Shown here: piece by piece, positions 26,426-34,974 of the stretch
Numbering within the stretch: the first letter of the stretch is position 1
Layout of the letters: each line of letters opens with the position of its first letter
From: Candidatus Bathyarchaeota archaeon
Lineage (GTDB): Archaea > Thermoproteota > Bathyarchaeia > Bathyarchaeales > Bathycorpusculaceae
Reading direction: 5' to 3'
DNA: 63,439 nt
NCBI GenBank assembly: GCA_029907545.1
Contig: JARYLR010000006.1
Span: 1 to 63,439, forward strand
Notes under the pieces: generated by a model
What the model was told of the DNA's origin: nothing
The model's input: the letters and a program-made list of their open reading frames with translations, nothing else
Database searches by the model: none
Made by a program: the position numbers and the translations under genes

Positions 26426-27457
26426 CTACTGTGGGTAGGTTGATTCAAGAATTCTCATAAATAACTCGCTGTTTCTTATAGGTTTTAACACTTCTTTCCC
26501 TTCAGCAATAAGCTTTTGCATATCTGTGCCTGCAACATCGAAGACTCCGGCTTTGTACAGCAGTTCTGCGATTGCTTCTGCTTTCTTCTTGGTCAGGTCT
26601 TTCTTGTTCAGGAGCGGCAACAGCTTCTTCTTCAAGCTAGAGTCTTGCAGCGCGTAAAGCATCGGTAAAGGTAACACCTCATTCTCTAACCTATTAACAA
26701 GTTCAGCAGGGTCAAGCACGTCTGCGTTATCGTCGCCTAACACAACCAGCATGCCCAGTATTCTCCCGTATTCTCCGAGGGCTTCGATTTCTTGTCTTGA
26801 GGCGTCCGCAAGGACAGCGCTTACCCGCATGTAAGCTTCGAAGTCTGCTGCCTTTTTTCTAACCAGAGAAAGGTATTCCTCGGGGCTTAGGTCTTTTTTG
26901 CCTCTTAGAGGAAGTTCGAGAGCTTCAGCGTCTCCGAGCTCGAAGAATAGGTTTTTGATGATCTTGATAATGGCTTCTTTTTGTTTAGGCTGAATGGTCG
27001 TTTTATCTTCACAGAGCATGGCAAATCCCTTGAAGAGAAGGGCGTTACCTACGAGTAGCGCTATTTCTTTCCCGAACTTTCCGTAGAGAGTTAGATGATT
27101 TCTCTTAGTCTTTGACTGGTCAATGATGTCGTCGTGGATGTCAATTGCTCCGCATACAAGGATTAGAGGAACAGCTACAGGCGTTGTTGCCGCGGGATCC
27201 CCGCCAAGTGACTCACAGGCAATTGACAGCAGGGCAGGCCTGGTGGTGTCTTTCCAGTAGGTGACGAAGAAGCGTAATGCTTCTTTAACAGTTGGGCTTT
27301 CGAGCTTCTCTGCTTCTTCTAGAACTGCTTTTTTCGCTGTTTCGAAAGCTTCTATGCCTCTTTTGTGGAAGGTTTCTGTAACAAAGCGGGAAAGCTCTTT
27401 GCCAGAAAGCTCTTGTTTTTGCTTGGAAGCTGACTTCGCGCGGGGTTTTTTTGTCAT
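26426..27457 (-). CDS. Polyprenyl synthetase family protein
   Basis: 343 residues. The first Asp-rich motif is DIHDDIID (Asp106-Asp113) and the second is GDDNAD near residue 240, both DDxxD-type metal sites of trans-prenyltransferases. The Lys-rich N-terminus of about 20 residues is probably unstructured. Sequence around the second motif (MLVVLGDDNADVLD) is unlike standard archaeal GGPP synthases, so product length or acceptor may differ. It is preceded on the same strand by a PadR regulator gene 106 bases upstream, which may control it. Confidence 0.8.
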   Translation of the reverse strand: MTKKPRAKSASKQKQELSGKELSRFVTETFHKRGIEAFETAKKAVLEEAEKLESPTVKEALRFFVTYWKDTTRPALLSIACESLGGDPAATTPVAVPLILVCGAIDIHDDIIDQSKTKRNHLTLYGKFGKEIALLVGNALLFKGFAMLCEDKTTIQPKQKEAIIKIIKNLFFELGDAEALELPLRGKKDLSPEEYLSLVRKKAADFEAYMRVSAVLADASRQEIEALGEYGRILGMLVVLGDDNADVLDPAELVNRLENEVLPLPMLYALQDSSLKKKLLPLLNKKDLTKKKAEAIAELLYKAGVFDVAGTDMQKLIAEGKEVLKPIRNSELFMRILESTYPQ

Positions 27458-27563
27458 TTTAATCTTTCTTTGTTATGTTGCCTCTGGGTATTTCTTTTTT
27501 AGGGTCTATGCTCTTATTCAGAGAGTAAAAAAGTGGGAATGCGCTGTTCGTTTGAGGCTGTTT

Positions 27564-27878
27564 TTACTTGTATAGTTGTTCTTTCATTATTTCGTTGTAG
27601 GTTTCTAGGTACTGTCTGCCTTTTTGGGTTATGGTGTAGACTTTTCTGGTTCTTCCTTGCTGCTGCTGTCTTTCGCTTGTTAGGAAGCCATTTTGCTCAA
27701 GCATATTGAGAAGTGGGTAGAGTGCCCCGTGTCTTAGTGTTATTCCAAATCTGTTTTCCATTTGTTTTTTTATGTTGTAGCCCCATATGGGCTGGGTTTG
27801 TACTAGGCGTAGGATCTGTATATCAAGTAGGTTTTTGGTTATGCGTTGTACAAGTTGTTGTTTGAAGGTTTCGGTCAT
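27564..27878 (-). CDS. PadR-family transcriptional regulator
   Basis: 104 residues. ILRLVQTQPIWGYNIKKQMENRFG, GALYPLLNMLEQNGFL and RKVYTITQKGRQYLE are the PadR winged-helix signature. It lies upstream of, and in the same direction as, the polyprenyl-synthase gene and is divergent from a second PadR gene at 28118. No effector domain beyond the winged helix. Confidence 0.88.
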   Translation of the reverse strand: MTETFKQQLVQRITKNLLDIQILRLVQTQPIWGYNIKKQMENRFGITLRHGALYPLLNMLEQNGFLTSERQQQQGRTRKVYTITQKGRQYLETYNEIMKEQLYK

Positions 27879-28038
27879 TTTTTCACGTTTGGGATGTGTT
27901 CTGTTTTGTACTGGTTCGTGTTTGGGCTTATTAGATTTATGTTAGGAATGGAACAGTTTGTTATGCTTGTGTATGCCTGTTTATGCTTGGGGTAAGCACT
28001 AGCCTTTATATCTTCGTTTACGCAGTATAAAGTCTTGA

Positions 28039-28093
28039 GATATGTCCGAGAAAGGACATATCGTATCCACGTCCAACAAAACAACTGTTGGAC
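28039..28093. promoter_or_regulatory. Two inverted repeats in the PadR intergenic region
   Basis: GATATGTCC (28039-28047) with GGACATATC (28054-28062), spacer six; and GTCCAAC (28071-28077) with GTTGGAC (28087-28093), spacer nine. A TATA-like GTATAAAG at 28025-28032 places the likely transcription start inside the first repeat. They are probable PadR operators. Confidence 0.5.
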
Positions 28094-28117
28094 AGAAAAA
28101 CAGAAGGGAAAAAGAAA

Positions 28118-28534
28118 ATGGTAAACCACTCAAAAGAAGTTCAAGCCAAACTGATGAAAGGACTTCTCGACCTAGTAGTACTCCAGTTCCTAAGCTCCCA
28201 GCCCATGCACGGATACCAGATAATCACAAAGATAAGGAAAACCTTCGGAGTCTACTTTGGCCCCAGCACAATCTACCCGCTTCTCGGCCTGCTGGAAAAG
28301 AAGGGCTACGTCAAGAGTGAATGGAACATGAACAGCGAACGCCCGAGAAAAGTTTACAAGCTCACAACTGATGGCCAGAGCCTGCTGAACTTCACCGAGG
28401 ACTCGTTGAACTTCATCTGCCACAAGATCGGCTCGCCTGGAATGCCTAGAGGCGGGTTGATGGAAGAGCCTAGTTCGCCGACGGCTCTGCGTCCGCTGCT
28501 GAAGAAGATTGAGGAACATGGACCGCTGGTCTAG
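28118..28534 (+). CDS. PadR-family transcriptional regulator, second copy
   Basis: 138 residues from ATG at 28118; the longer frame from 28088 overlaps an inverted repeat and lacks a binding site. LDLVVLQFLSSQPMHGYQIITKIRKTFG, STIYPLLGLLEKKGYV and RKVYKLTTDGQSLL are the PadR winged helix. A 40-residue C-terminal tail may mediate dimerisation. It is divergent from the other PadR gene, with two inverted repeats between them near its own start, so autoregulation is likely. Confidence 0.88.
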   Translation: MVNHSKEVQAKLMKGLLDLVVLQFLSSQPMHGYQIITKIRKTFGVYFGPSTIYPLLGLLEKKGYVKSEWNMNSERPRKVYKLTTDGQSLLNFTEDSLNFICHKIGSPGMPRGGLMEEPSSPTALRPLLKKIEEHGPLV

Positions 28535-28565
28535 GCGCCCACGCAGCCACTCCTCTTTTCATGCT

Positions 28566-29693
28566 TCAAAGTCGAGAAGACACAGCGTTAGACCTGAAGG
28601 TTTTCCACTTTAAATATTGATAGCATTGTTCTTGTTTCAGGAGTTTAGGGGAAGGGTCCTCTGCCTGCTCGTGAATAGGAAGGCTCACATAGAGGGATGC
28701 TGCTTTCACTTCTTGCCTTGTATACCATAGAGCGCAGATTTCGTTGCGGCAGAATATTCCTTGCGAGCCCCATGTTTTATTCCAGAAGCGCGCTTCGAAA
28801 TGTCGCCAATCGGTTATTGGGCAAAGATAGTAAAAGTTTCTGACGGCAATTTCTCCTGCAAGAGTGACTATTGGGCCTCTCCAGCTCCATCCATCACCGC
28901 CAAAATGCTCTTTCACTACACTGTTTACCCATGCAGCAGTCGTAACGTACCCAAGAACTTTCGCCATAGTGTCTATAAAATCTACGATTTCGATTAACGT
29001 CGTTATGGCAACGAGTAGAGGCGCTTCAAGTGCTGCTGCTACGTGAACACCGAGAGCCTCTAAACCCATAGTTACTAAGTCCTCCACACAGAAGTCTACT
29101 ACGCGTTCTATGATAAAATCAAGTGCTACAATCGCCGCCGCTGTTAGGTTGCCCCATATCCAGCTATTTATTGTGGAACTGCCGATATGCATATGCGTGT
29201 ATGCTGCACCTTTCAGGTTATAGTTAAGATCCCACTCATAGGGATAATAACGCTCGTAATTGTTAGGGTGAGTGTAAGAGGTGAAATGCGTTCCATTATC
29301 CGCATGTTCGAGAAACCAGATCCAATCACTTATTTCACTAAGGTATTCCTGTAGTGGGCCGTATCTTCTAGGAGAAGTCGTTGTCTTTGACATTAAAGTC
29401 TCGAAGTTTAGCCAGCTTGTTATGTTTATCCATCCATCCAGACAATCTGGCTGATTATAGTGGTAGTGTCTGGCCAGATGAAGCAATGTTCCATTCGCCC
29501 AGAACTGGAGTTCTTTCCATTCTTCATACCAGCAGGTCTTATTGAGAAGCTCTATAGTTTTGACATGGGTCTCCACGTGTCTAGTGAAAAACGTACCTTC
29601 TGTCTGCCGCGGTTCTACAGCAACAGCCATATTTGGCAAAAAGATAATTAAACATAATAACAGCCCCATTGCGTGCAACCGGTTTTTCCTCAC
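28566..29693 (-). CDS. Secreted protein of unknown function
   Basis: 375 residues from GTG at 29693. A signal peptide (hydrophobic to AVAVEP) is followed by an aromatic-rich extracellular domain with many potential N-glycosylation sites. A hydrophobic Ala/Val/Ile-rich stretch near residues 185-255 could insert in the membrane. I do not recognise the family. The gene overlaps the upstream gene by 113 bases in another frame, so the two are expressed together. Similarity to phospholipase C/zinc-hydrolase-like proteins (many His and Trp, THMHIG) is possible but not supported well enough to name. Confidence 0.55.
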   Translation of the reverse strand: MRKNRLHAMGLLLCLIIFLPNMAVAVEPRQTEGTFFTRHVETHVKTIELLNKTCWYEEWKELQFWANGTLLHLARHYHYNQPDCLDGWINITSWLNFETLMSKTTTSPRRYGPLQEYLSEISDWIWFLEHADNGTHFTSYTHPNNYERYYPYEWDLNYNLKGAAYTHMHIGSSTINSWIWGNLTAAAIVALDFIIERVVDFCVEDLVTMGLEALGVHVAAALEAPLLVAITTLIEIVDFIDTMAKVLGYVTTAAWVNSVVKEHFGGDGWSWRGPIVTLAGEIAVRNFYYLCPITDWRHFEARFWNKTWGSQGIFCRNEICALWYTRQEVKAASLYVSLPIHEQAEDPSPKLLKQEQCYQYLKWKTFRSNAVSSRL

Positions 29694-30747
29694 GCGTTTT
29701 CCTCCTTTTCCGTTTCCTCAGTAACATGAAAACGGTGACGAAAGATCCAACAATGATAGCTAATATTATTGCTAATAATATAAATAATTTGTTGTAGTAG
29801 CTCTCTGATTGTGTGGCAGATATTTTAACTTTAGCATTCACCTCAAGTGGCCCTAAAAGTGAGAGGTCATAGGTCACCACCAAAGTGTTTTCATCCTCTT
29901 CTCTACCCGTATAGTCTGGTGGCATGATGCTATCAAGGCTCATAGAGTATGTGACAGCACTCCTTCTGTAAGACTTGTAAAGAACCAACGAAATCAGAGA
30001 CTTTCGCCCAGACGAAGCCGCGATAGCCTCAGCAGCAATCATCTCGTTAATATCTAACTCGATAATGGCGTCACTCCCACTCCATGACAAATCAGTACAA
30101 ATTCCAAAATTGAAATCCCAAGAGAACTCGTCCATCGTATATTCCAAATGAACAACCCCAAAGTGCAAAACGCCATTTGAATAAGTTCTATACAAGTTCA
30201 GCAAATCTTCAGTAATCAAATCACTAAATCCCCCTTGAGGCTTGTGATTAAGAATTGTTGGAATTATGTCATCAGAAAAATAGCCATGATCACGAAGGAC
30301 AACCAGCTCTCCAGTAGAACTATCCTTACCTCGCTGTCTAGAAAAACAATTTAGCTGTTGCTGGTTGAACATTTCCAAAACCATGTTTGCAATAGTATCT
30401 GTTTGTTCCTCTGCTGTGTCATTTGATACAAGGTGGTTGTACCTACAAGTCACTCTAGCGCCTCGGCCTTGTGCTCCCCATGGAATCACCTCATACTTCA
30501 CCGAATTCAAATGTTCAAAGTCTTTGACTGAAAAATTGAGCGGTAAGTCACTGAAGCTTAATCCTTTAAACTCGAACTCTATGTTTGAAGCCAACAATGT
30601 TCCACTTGCAAGTGGTGGAGTAACAAAATAGACTAAAAAATAGATGGTCTCGGATGGCAAATCGTCACTGCACGCTGTTTCCCCAAAAGTGAGACAAGAG
30701 GACAATAGTAGCAGACACACACAAAATCCCGCCATGCACCTTTTCAT
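29581..30747 (-). CDS. Secreted single-pass membrane protein of unknown function
   Basis: About 388 residues, starting at ATG 30747 (MKRCMAGFCVCLLLL); the longer start at 30765 is possible. N-terminal signal peptide, an extracellular beta-rich domain of about 290 residues, one transmembrane helix near residue 325-348 (LFILLAIILAIIVGSFVTVFML) and a strongly basic cytoplasmic segment (RKRKRRKTR). The last 35 residues overlap the start of the next gene, so the true functional end may be soon after the basic segment. No family recognised. It likely works with the secreted protein encoded downstream. Confidence 0.55.
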   Translation of the reverse strand: MKRCMAGFCVCLLLLSSCLTFGETACSDDLPSETIYFLVYFVTPPLASGTLLASNIEFEFKGLSFSDLPLNFSVKDFEHLNSVKYEVIPWGAQGRGARVTCRYNHLVSNDTAEEQTDTIANMVLEMFNQQQLNCFSRQRGKDSSTGELVVLRDHGYFSDDIIPTILNHKPQGGFSDLITEDLLNLYRTYSNGVLHFGVVHLEYTMDEFSWDFNFGICTDLSWSGSDAIIELDINEMIAAEAIAASSGRKSLISLVLYKSYRRSAVTYSMSLDSIMPPDYTGREEDENTLVVTYDLSLLGPLEVNAKVKISATQSESYYNKLFILLAIILAIIVGSFVTVFMLLRKRKRRKTREEKPVARNGAVIMFNYLFAKYGCCCRTAADRRYVFH

Positions 30748-30908
30748 TCTTCCATCAACCCTCACTCTTACAGCGCCCCATTCCAGTCCTCCAAATTCTT
30801 GAAAACCAGTCGAACACTATTTCAAATGAAAACAACTACAAATATAAACCTTAAGATCGACTGAGCTTGTAAACATGCCAAGCCTACTCATACTTTCCAA
30901 AAGCCCCG

Positions 30909-31934
30909 CTACGTTTCGGTGTTCTTAACTGCATTGACTGTTCTTTTTAGGAGAAGGTGTGCTGATTTCTGTGTGGGCCATCCGCCTAGGCCGCAGTCTG
31001 GTCCCGTGAACGCGAATCTTTCACCGTAAATCTCTTTGACTCTGGCAAACCGTTTCTGTATGGTTTTCTCGCCTTCAACAAGTTGCTCAGCCGTAGGCGC
31101 GGTAACGCCTTTCTCATACAATTCGGCTCTTATGGCATCTATGTCTGTTCTAGCCACGCCGACCCTAACGCTTTTGTCAGCTTCTTCCAGAGCCTTCTTG
31201 GTTATGCTTCCAAGATTCTTCGGGGAAGCCGCATACTCGAAAGACAGCACATCCAGATTCCCCACCTTAAGCAGATCCGAAGCACGGGCAGGTGAGTGAA
31301 GATGAATCTGCTTCACAGCGCCGCTGAAGTCAAACGCCTTCTCAAAAACCTCTACGACTAGATCGTTGTCAACGGAGACTTCTTGAAAGCCGAAGCTAGG
31401 CTCATCCAGCGAAACAACCTCAGTCCTAACATACTTCGAGTCTAAAACCGAGTTCCTAGCAAAACGCCTAACCGTCTCCGCAAACATGAAGAGAACATCC
31501 TTAAAGCCTGTCTTTCCAATCTCCCGCAGATAAAGCTCCAACGGACCGGTGACGCAGACTCTAAGCCTTAAGGGACTTTTAAGCTCTTCGCTTAGGCTCT
31601 TAGCTTCAGAGCTAATCACGTGAACCTCGGGGATGATAGCGTCCTTCTCAGTAACTACATAGGTGCCTGAATCCATTGCTTTATGGATCAGTTCAGCGAA
31701 TTGCCTGTGCATGTCATAATGCTGCGGATAGTTCACCACATCCAAGCCAGCACTGCACTTTAACCTGAATGACTCTGTAACAATCTGACAAAAGTCGGCT
31801 AGAAGCCTGTTTTTCCCAAGATCTTCCCCTTTGGAGATTGCTTCTCGGGCGAGAACGAATGCTTTCTCAAACGTCTTCCGATCCACATTAGGAGGTAGCG
31901 GAAAACTGCCTACATCGTCAACTGCCACATTCAT
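30909..31934 (-). CDS. Methionine synthase-like (MetE C-terminal domain family) protein
   Basis: 341 residues. ATG at 31934 with GGAGG ten bases upstream is preferred to TTG at 31943. The single (beta/alpha)8 barrel matches the archaeal short forms of cobalamin-independent methionine synthase, which transfer a methyl group to homocysteine from a corrinoid protein. DVGSFPLPP opens the protein, EPSFGF carries a conserved Glu, and TGPDCGLGGW carries the last zinc Cys. The usual His-x-Cys zinc pair reads HLH, an HxH variant. No corrinoid protein gene is adjacent. Confidence 0.75.
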   Translation of the reverse strand: MNVAVDDVGSFPLPPNVDRKTFEKAFVLAREAISKGEDLGKNRLLADFCQIVTESFRLKCSAGLDVVNYPQHYDMHRQFAELIHKAMDSGTYVVTEKDAIIPEVHVISSEAKSLSEELKSPLRLRVCVTGPLELYLREIGKTGFKDVLFMFAETVRRFARNSVLDSKYVRTEVVSLDEPSFGFQEVSVDNDLVVEVFEKAFDFSGAVKQIHLHSPARASDLLKVGNLDVLSFEYAASPKNLGSITKKALEEADKSVRVGVARTDIDAIRAELYEKGVTAPTAEQLVEGEKTIQKRFARVKEIYGERFAFTGPDCGLGGWPTQKSAHLLLKRTVNAVKNTET

Positions 31935-32061
31935 ACTTGCCAATTCCTCCGCTGCCGATTTAAACCTAACCGCGGCTTTGAACCGATGAAACCGTTGCTA
32001 GCATGGGGTAACAGATATAAGTTGCCGCTTTTCAATTGACTTTTAACGGTGTTAAAGAGAA

Positions 32062-33024
32062 ATGAATGTTTGGAAACTTCGGGCATCAATGGCTGGAACC
32101 TTAGCCGCGATAATTGGGCTGTCAACACTGTTTCTCGCAGTAGTCCTAACCCTTGCTGGCGCTTTCGACCTGATAACGCTGTTTGTGATTGTTGTCGCCT
32201 TCAACGTAATCCAATGGCTGATTTCCCCCTATCTAATAAACGCCCTATACCGCGCCAAAGAAGTCAAACCTGAAGAAAACCCGCAGCTCCACCAGATGAT
32301 TGAAAAGCTCAGCATCAAAAGCGGAATCAAGAAGCCTAAACTCATGCTCGCGCAAGTTCCAATCCCAAATGCCATGGCGTACGGTTCCCCGCTCACGGGA
32401 AAACACGTTGCCGTAACAAGCGGACTGCTTAACGCTCTTCAACCAGACGAAGTGGAAGCCGTCATCGGACATGAGCTGGGGCACCTGAAACATCGAGACG
32501 TGCAGATAATGATGTTTGTCTCGCTTCTGCCTGCACTGTTTTATTACATCGGGTATTCACTTACGATTTCGTCGATGTATGGAAGACGCAGAGATGAAGG
32601 CGGCAACGCCGCGTTACTAGGCATGGTATTCATGGCTTTCTGGTGGGTGCTTAACCTGTTTACACTCTACCTCAGCAGGCTACGGGAATACTTCGCTGAC
32701 AAACACAGCGCGTCAATAGTTGAAAACGGGTCAAGCAAGCTTTCCCTAGGCTTGGCAAAGATAGTTAACACGACTAGAAACATGAGAAGAACCGGAAGAC
32801 AGCCGCAGAACCTCAACGCCTTCAAAGCACTGTTCATTGCAGATCCGGACAAGGCTGAAATAGACGCTGCCGAACTTTCAAGAGCCTCAGCAACATCGAA
32901 CGAGCAGAGAATGGTTCAGGAAATACTTTCACAGAAACTTACCACCGCCCACAAGATAGGTGAACTTTTCTCCACGCATCCCAACATAGTCAAGCGACTA
33001 CGCGCCCTGCAGGAAACAAGCTAA
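32062..33024 (+). CDS. htpX: HtpX-like membrane zinc metalloprotease (M48)
   Basis: 320 residues. Two N-terminal transmembrane helices (13-60), then the M48 domain with HELGHLKHRD (zinc ligands His136 and His140, catalytic Glu137), followed by two more transmembrane segments and EYFADKHSA with the third ligand Glu. Length and arrangement match archaeal HtpX, which degrades damaged membrane proteins with the active site in the cytosol. It is monocistronic, divergent from the methionine synthase gene. Confidence 0.93.
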   Translation: MNVWKLRASMAGTLAAIIGLSTLFLAVVLTLAGAFDLITLFVIVVAFNVIQWLISPYLINALYRAKEVKPEENPQLHQMIEKLSIKSGIKKPKLMLAQVPIPNAMAYGSPLTGKHVAVTSGLLNALQPDEVEAVIGHELGHLKHRDVQIMMFVSLLPALFYYIGYSLTISSMYGRRRDEGGNAALLGMVFMAFWWVLNLFTLYLSRLREYFADKHSASIVENGSSKLSLGLAKIVNTTRNMRRTGRQPQNLNAFKALFIADPDKAEIDAAELSRASATSNEQRMVQEILSQKLTTAHKIGELFSTHPNIVKRLRALQETS

Positions 33025-33114
33025 GTTCCCAATCTTTCTTTAACATTTTCTGGGGAAAACATTAAACCCTAAACCCCACTATCTTCAAAGCCATACAGCA
33101 GGAACGGGAACTTT

Positions 33115-34338
33115 ATGCAGTCTAAAATCCTGTCAGAAACCGAATCCCTAAAAGATGAAATGGTCAACTCCCTCATGGAGCTAATTCGCATACCAGCAAT
33201 CTCGCCGACAAATGGTGGAGAAGGCGAATACAAAAAGTCCCAAAAGCTCACTCACATACTTGAAACAGTAGGCTTTGACAAAATAGAACACTACGACGCA
33301 GAAGACAAAACCGCCCAATCAGGGAAAAGACCGAACACCGTTGCCTACCTATATGGAGAGAACACCTCGAAGAAGCTTTGGATCATATCACATCTGGACA
33401 TAGTTCCAGCAGACGAGGAGTCTCTCTGGACGGTAACCAAGCCTTTCCAGCCAACCGTTAAAGAGGGAAAAGTCTACGGTCGCGGAGCTGAAGACAACGG
33501 ACAATCCATGATAGCGTCTATCTACGCGGCTAAGGCTCTGGTCAACCTTAAACTGAAACCCAAGATAACTTTAGCCCTAGCCTTCGTAGCAGACGAGGAA
33601 CAGGGCAGCACCTATGGCATACAGCACCTCATAAAACACAACCTCTTCAGTAAAGATGACTTGATAATCGTGCCCGACGGCGGAAACGAAGACGGAACCT
33701 TCATAGAGATAGCTGAAAAAAGCGCGCTGTGGCTGAGGATACGCACTGTAGGGCAGCAGACCCACGCCAGCAGACCCCACAAAGGCTTAAACGCGCACAG
33801 AATTGCCATGAGCTACGCTCTAGAACTGGACAGGGTGCTGCACAAAAAATACTCGCAGAAAGACCCCTACTTCGACCCGCCAGAAAGCACCTTCGAACCT
33901 ACTAAGAAGGACAGAAACGTTGACGCCATAAACATAGTACCAGGCGAAGACGCGACCTACTTCGACTGCAGAATACTGCCAAGCTACGATCTAGACAAAA
34001 TACTTGCCGACATGAGAGGACTCGCAGCTGAGCACTCTGAGAAAACAGGCGCAACAATAAAGATTGAGCTGATTCAGAAGAGTGTGGCGCCGAAGCCTAC
34101 AAGCGAAAACGCCGAAGTCGTCCTCATGCTAAAAGACATATTGAGAAAGGTGAGAGGAACTGAGCCCAAAGTTGGCGGAATCGGTGGAGGAACATGTGCT
34201 GCCTTCTTCAGAAAAATCGGTATTCCCGCCGTGGTCTGGTGCACAATCGATGAAACAGCACACCAACCAAACGAATACGCAAAAATACAGAACCTAGTTG
34301 ATGACGCAAAAACCTACGCCATACTAGCTACAGCTTAA
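33115..34338 (+). CDS. M20-family metallopeptidase (ArgE/DapE-like)
   Basis: 407 residues. ISHLDIVP carries the first metal His-x-Asp, YGRGAEDNGQS the bridging Asp, and FVADEEQGS the catalytic Glu pair. A dimerisation (lid) domain lies between. The C-terminal IGGGTCAAFFRKIGIPAVVWC and a later His (TAHQPNEY) complete the site. It resembles archaeal ArgE/DapE/CPG2-type enzymes that cleave N-acyl amino acids or dipeptides. The exact substrate cannot be read from the sequence. Cytosolic; no signal peptide. Confidence 0.88.
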   Translation: MQSKILSETESLKDEMVNSLMELIRIPAISPTNGGEGEYKKSQKLTHILETVGFDKIEHYDAEDKTAQSGKRPNTVAYLYGENTSKKLWIISHLDIVPADEESLWTVTKPFQPTVKEGKVYGRGAEDNGQSMIASIYAAKALVNLKLKPKITLALAFVADEEQGSTYGIQHLIKHNLFSKDDLIIVPDGGNEDGTFIEIAEKSALWLRIRTVGQQTHASRPHKGLNAHRIAMSYALELDRVLHKKYSQKDPYFDPPESTFEPTKKDRNVDAINIVPGEDATYFDCRILPSYDLDKILADMRGLAAEHSEKTGATIKIELIQKSVAPKPTSENAEVVLMLKDILRKVRGTEPKVGGIGGGTCAAFFRKIGIPAVVWCTIDETAHQPNEYAKIQNLVDDAKTYAILATA

Positions 34339-34380
34339 CGTCACATCTTTTCATGGTTTGAAGCAGACTGTTCGAAAAGC

Positions 34381-34410
34381 TTATATTGGATGGATAATCC
34401 ATCCAATACC
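34381..34410 (+). promoter_or_regulatory. TATA box and palindromic operator before ECF S gene
   Basis: TATTGGATGGA (34384-34394) and TCCATCCAATA (34398-34408) form an 11-base inverted repeat with a 3-base spacer. It overlaps a TATA-like element (TTATAT, 34381-34386) and ends two bases before the preferred ATG at 34411. With transcription starting about 25 bases from the TATA box, the mRNA would be leaderless and the palindrome would lie across the start site. Confidence 0.6.
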
Positions 34411-34974
34411 ATGAAGTCGCGCAAAATCGCCGCCATCTCCACTCTTACAGCACTTTCTATAGGATCCAATTACGCCATGATTCCACTGTCTAACATTAAA
34501 CTTATGGACCTTATAGTATTTGTTGGAGGCTTTTGCTTTGGGCCTCTTGCCGGCGTGTTGATTGGAATCTTTTCTTGGACAATTTACGGATTGTTGAATC
34601 CTAGAGGTTTTTTATTGCCCATTTGGTTGGCAACGATGTTTTCCGAGGCAATCTATGGTGTTGTAGGGGGGTTGATTAGGCGTGGAGTTGATCCGCAAGA
34701 ACTTAAGGCGTTCAGACATTGGAGAGTTAACACTGGCATCTTCTTCGGCGTTTTGGGGGTGTTTTTGACCTTTATCTACGATCTGATGACAAATATTGTT
34801 TTTGGGCTTGTCCAAAACATGAATGTTCTTTTTGCTGTGGTTTTCGGGTTCGCTACTCTAGGCTTGATTCACATGGTCAGCAACGCGTTTTTCTTCGGAA
34901 TCGGTTGCATCCCAATGATTACTGCAATAACAAAGATCACAGGAGGTGAGACTTGTGAGGCTTCTGAGGAATAA
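34411..34974 (+). CDS. ECF transporter S component-like membrane protein
   Basis: 187 residues from ATG at 34411. The ATG at 34390 lies inside a palindromic operator and is unlikely. Five or six transmembrane helices with short loops (GGFCFGPLAGVLIGIFSWTIYGLLNP is typical of S components of energy-coupling-factor vitamin importers). It overlaps a downstream gene for a DUF4430 protein, a domain related to the cobalamin-binding C-terminal part of transcobalamin, so the substrate could be a corrinoid or another vitamin. The ECF ATPases and T component are not in the window. Confidence 0.75.
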   Translation: MKSRKIAAISTLTALSIGSNYAMIPLSNIKLMDLIVFVGGFCFGPLAGVLIGIFSWTIYGLLNPRGFLLPIWLATMFSEAIYGVVGGLIRRGVDPQELKAFRHWRVNTGIFFGVLGVFLTFIYDLMTNIVFGLVQNMNVLFAVVFGFATLGLIHMVSNAFFFGIGCIPMITAITKITGGETCEASEE

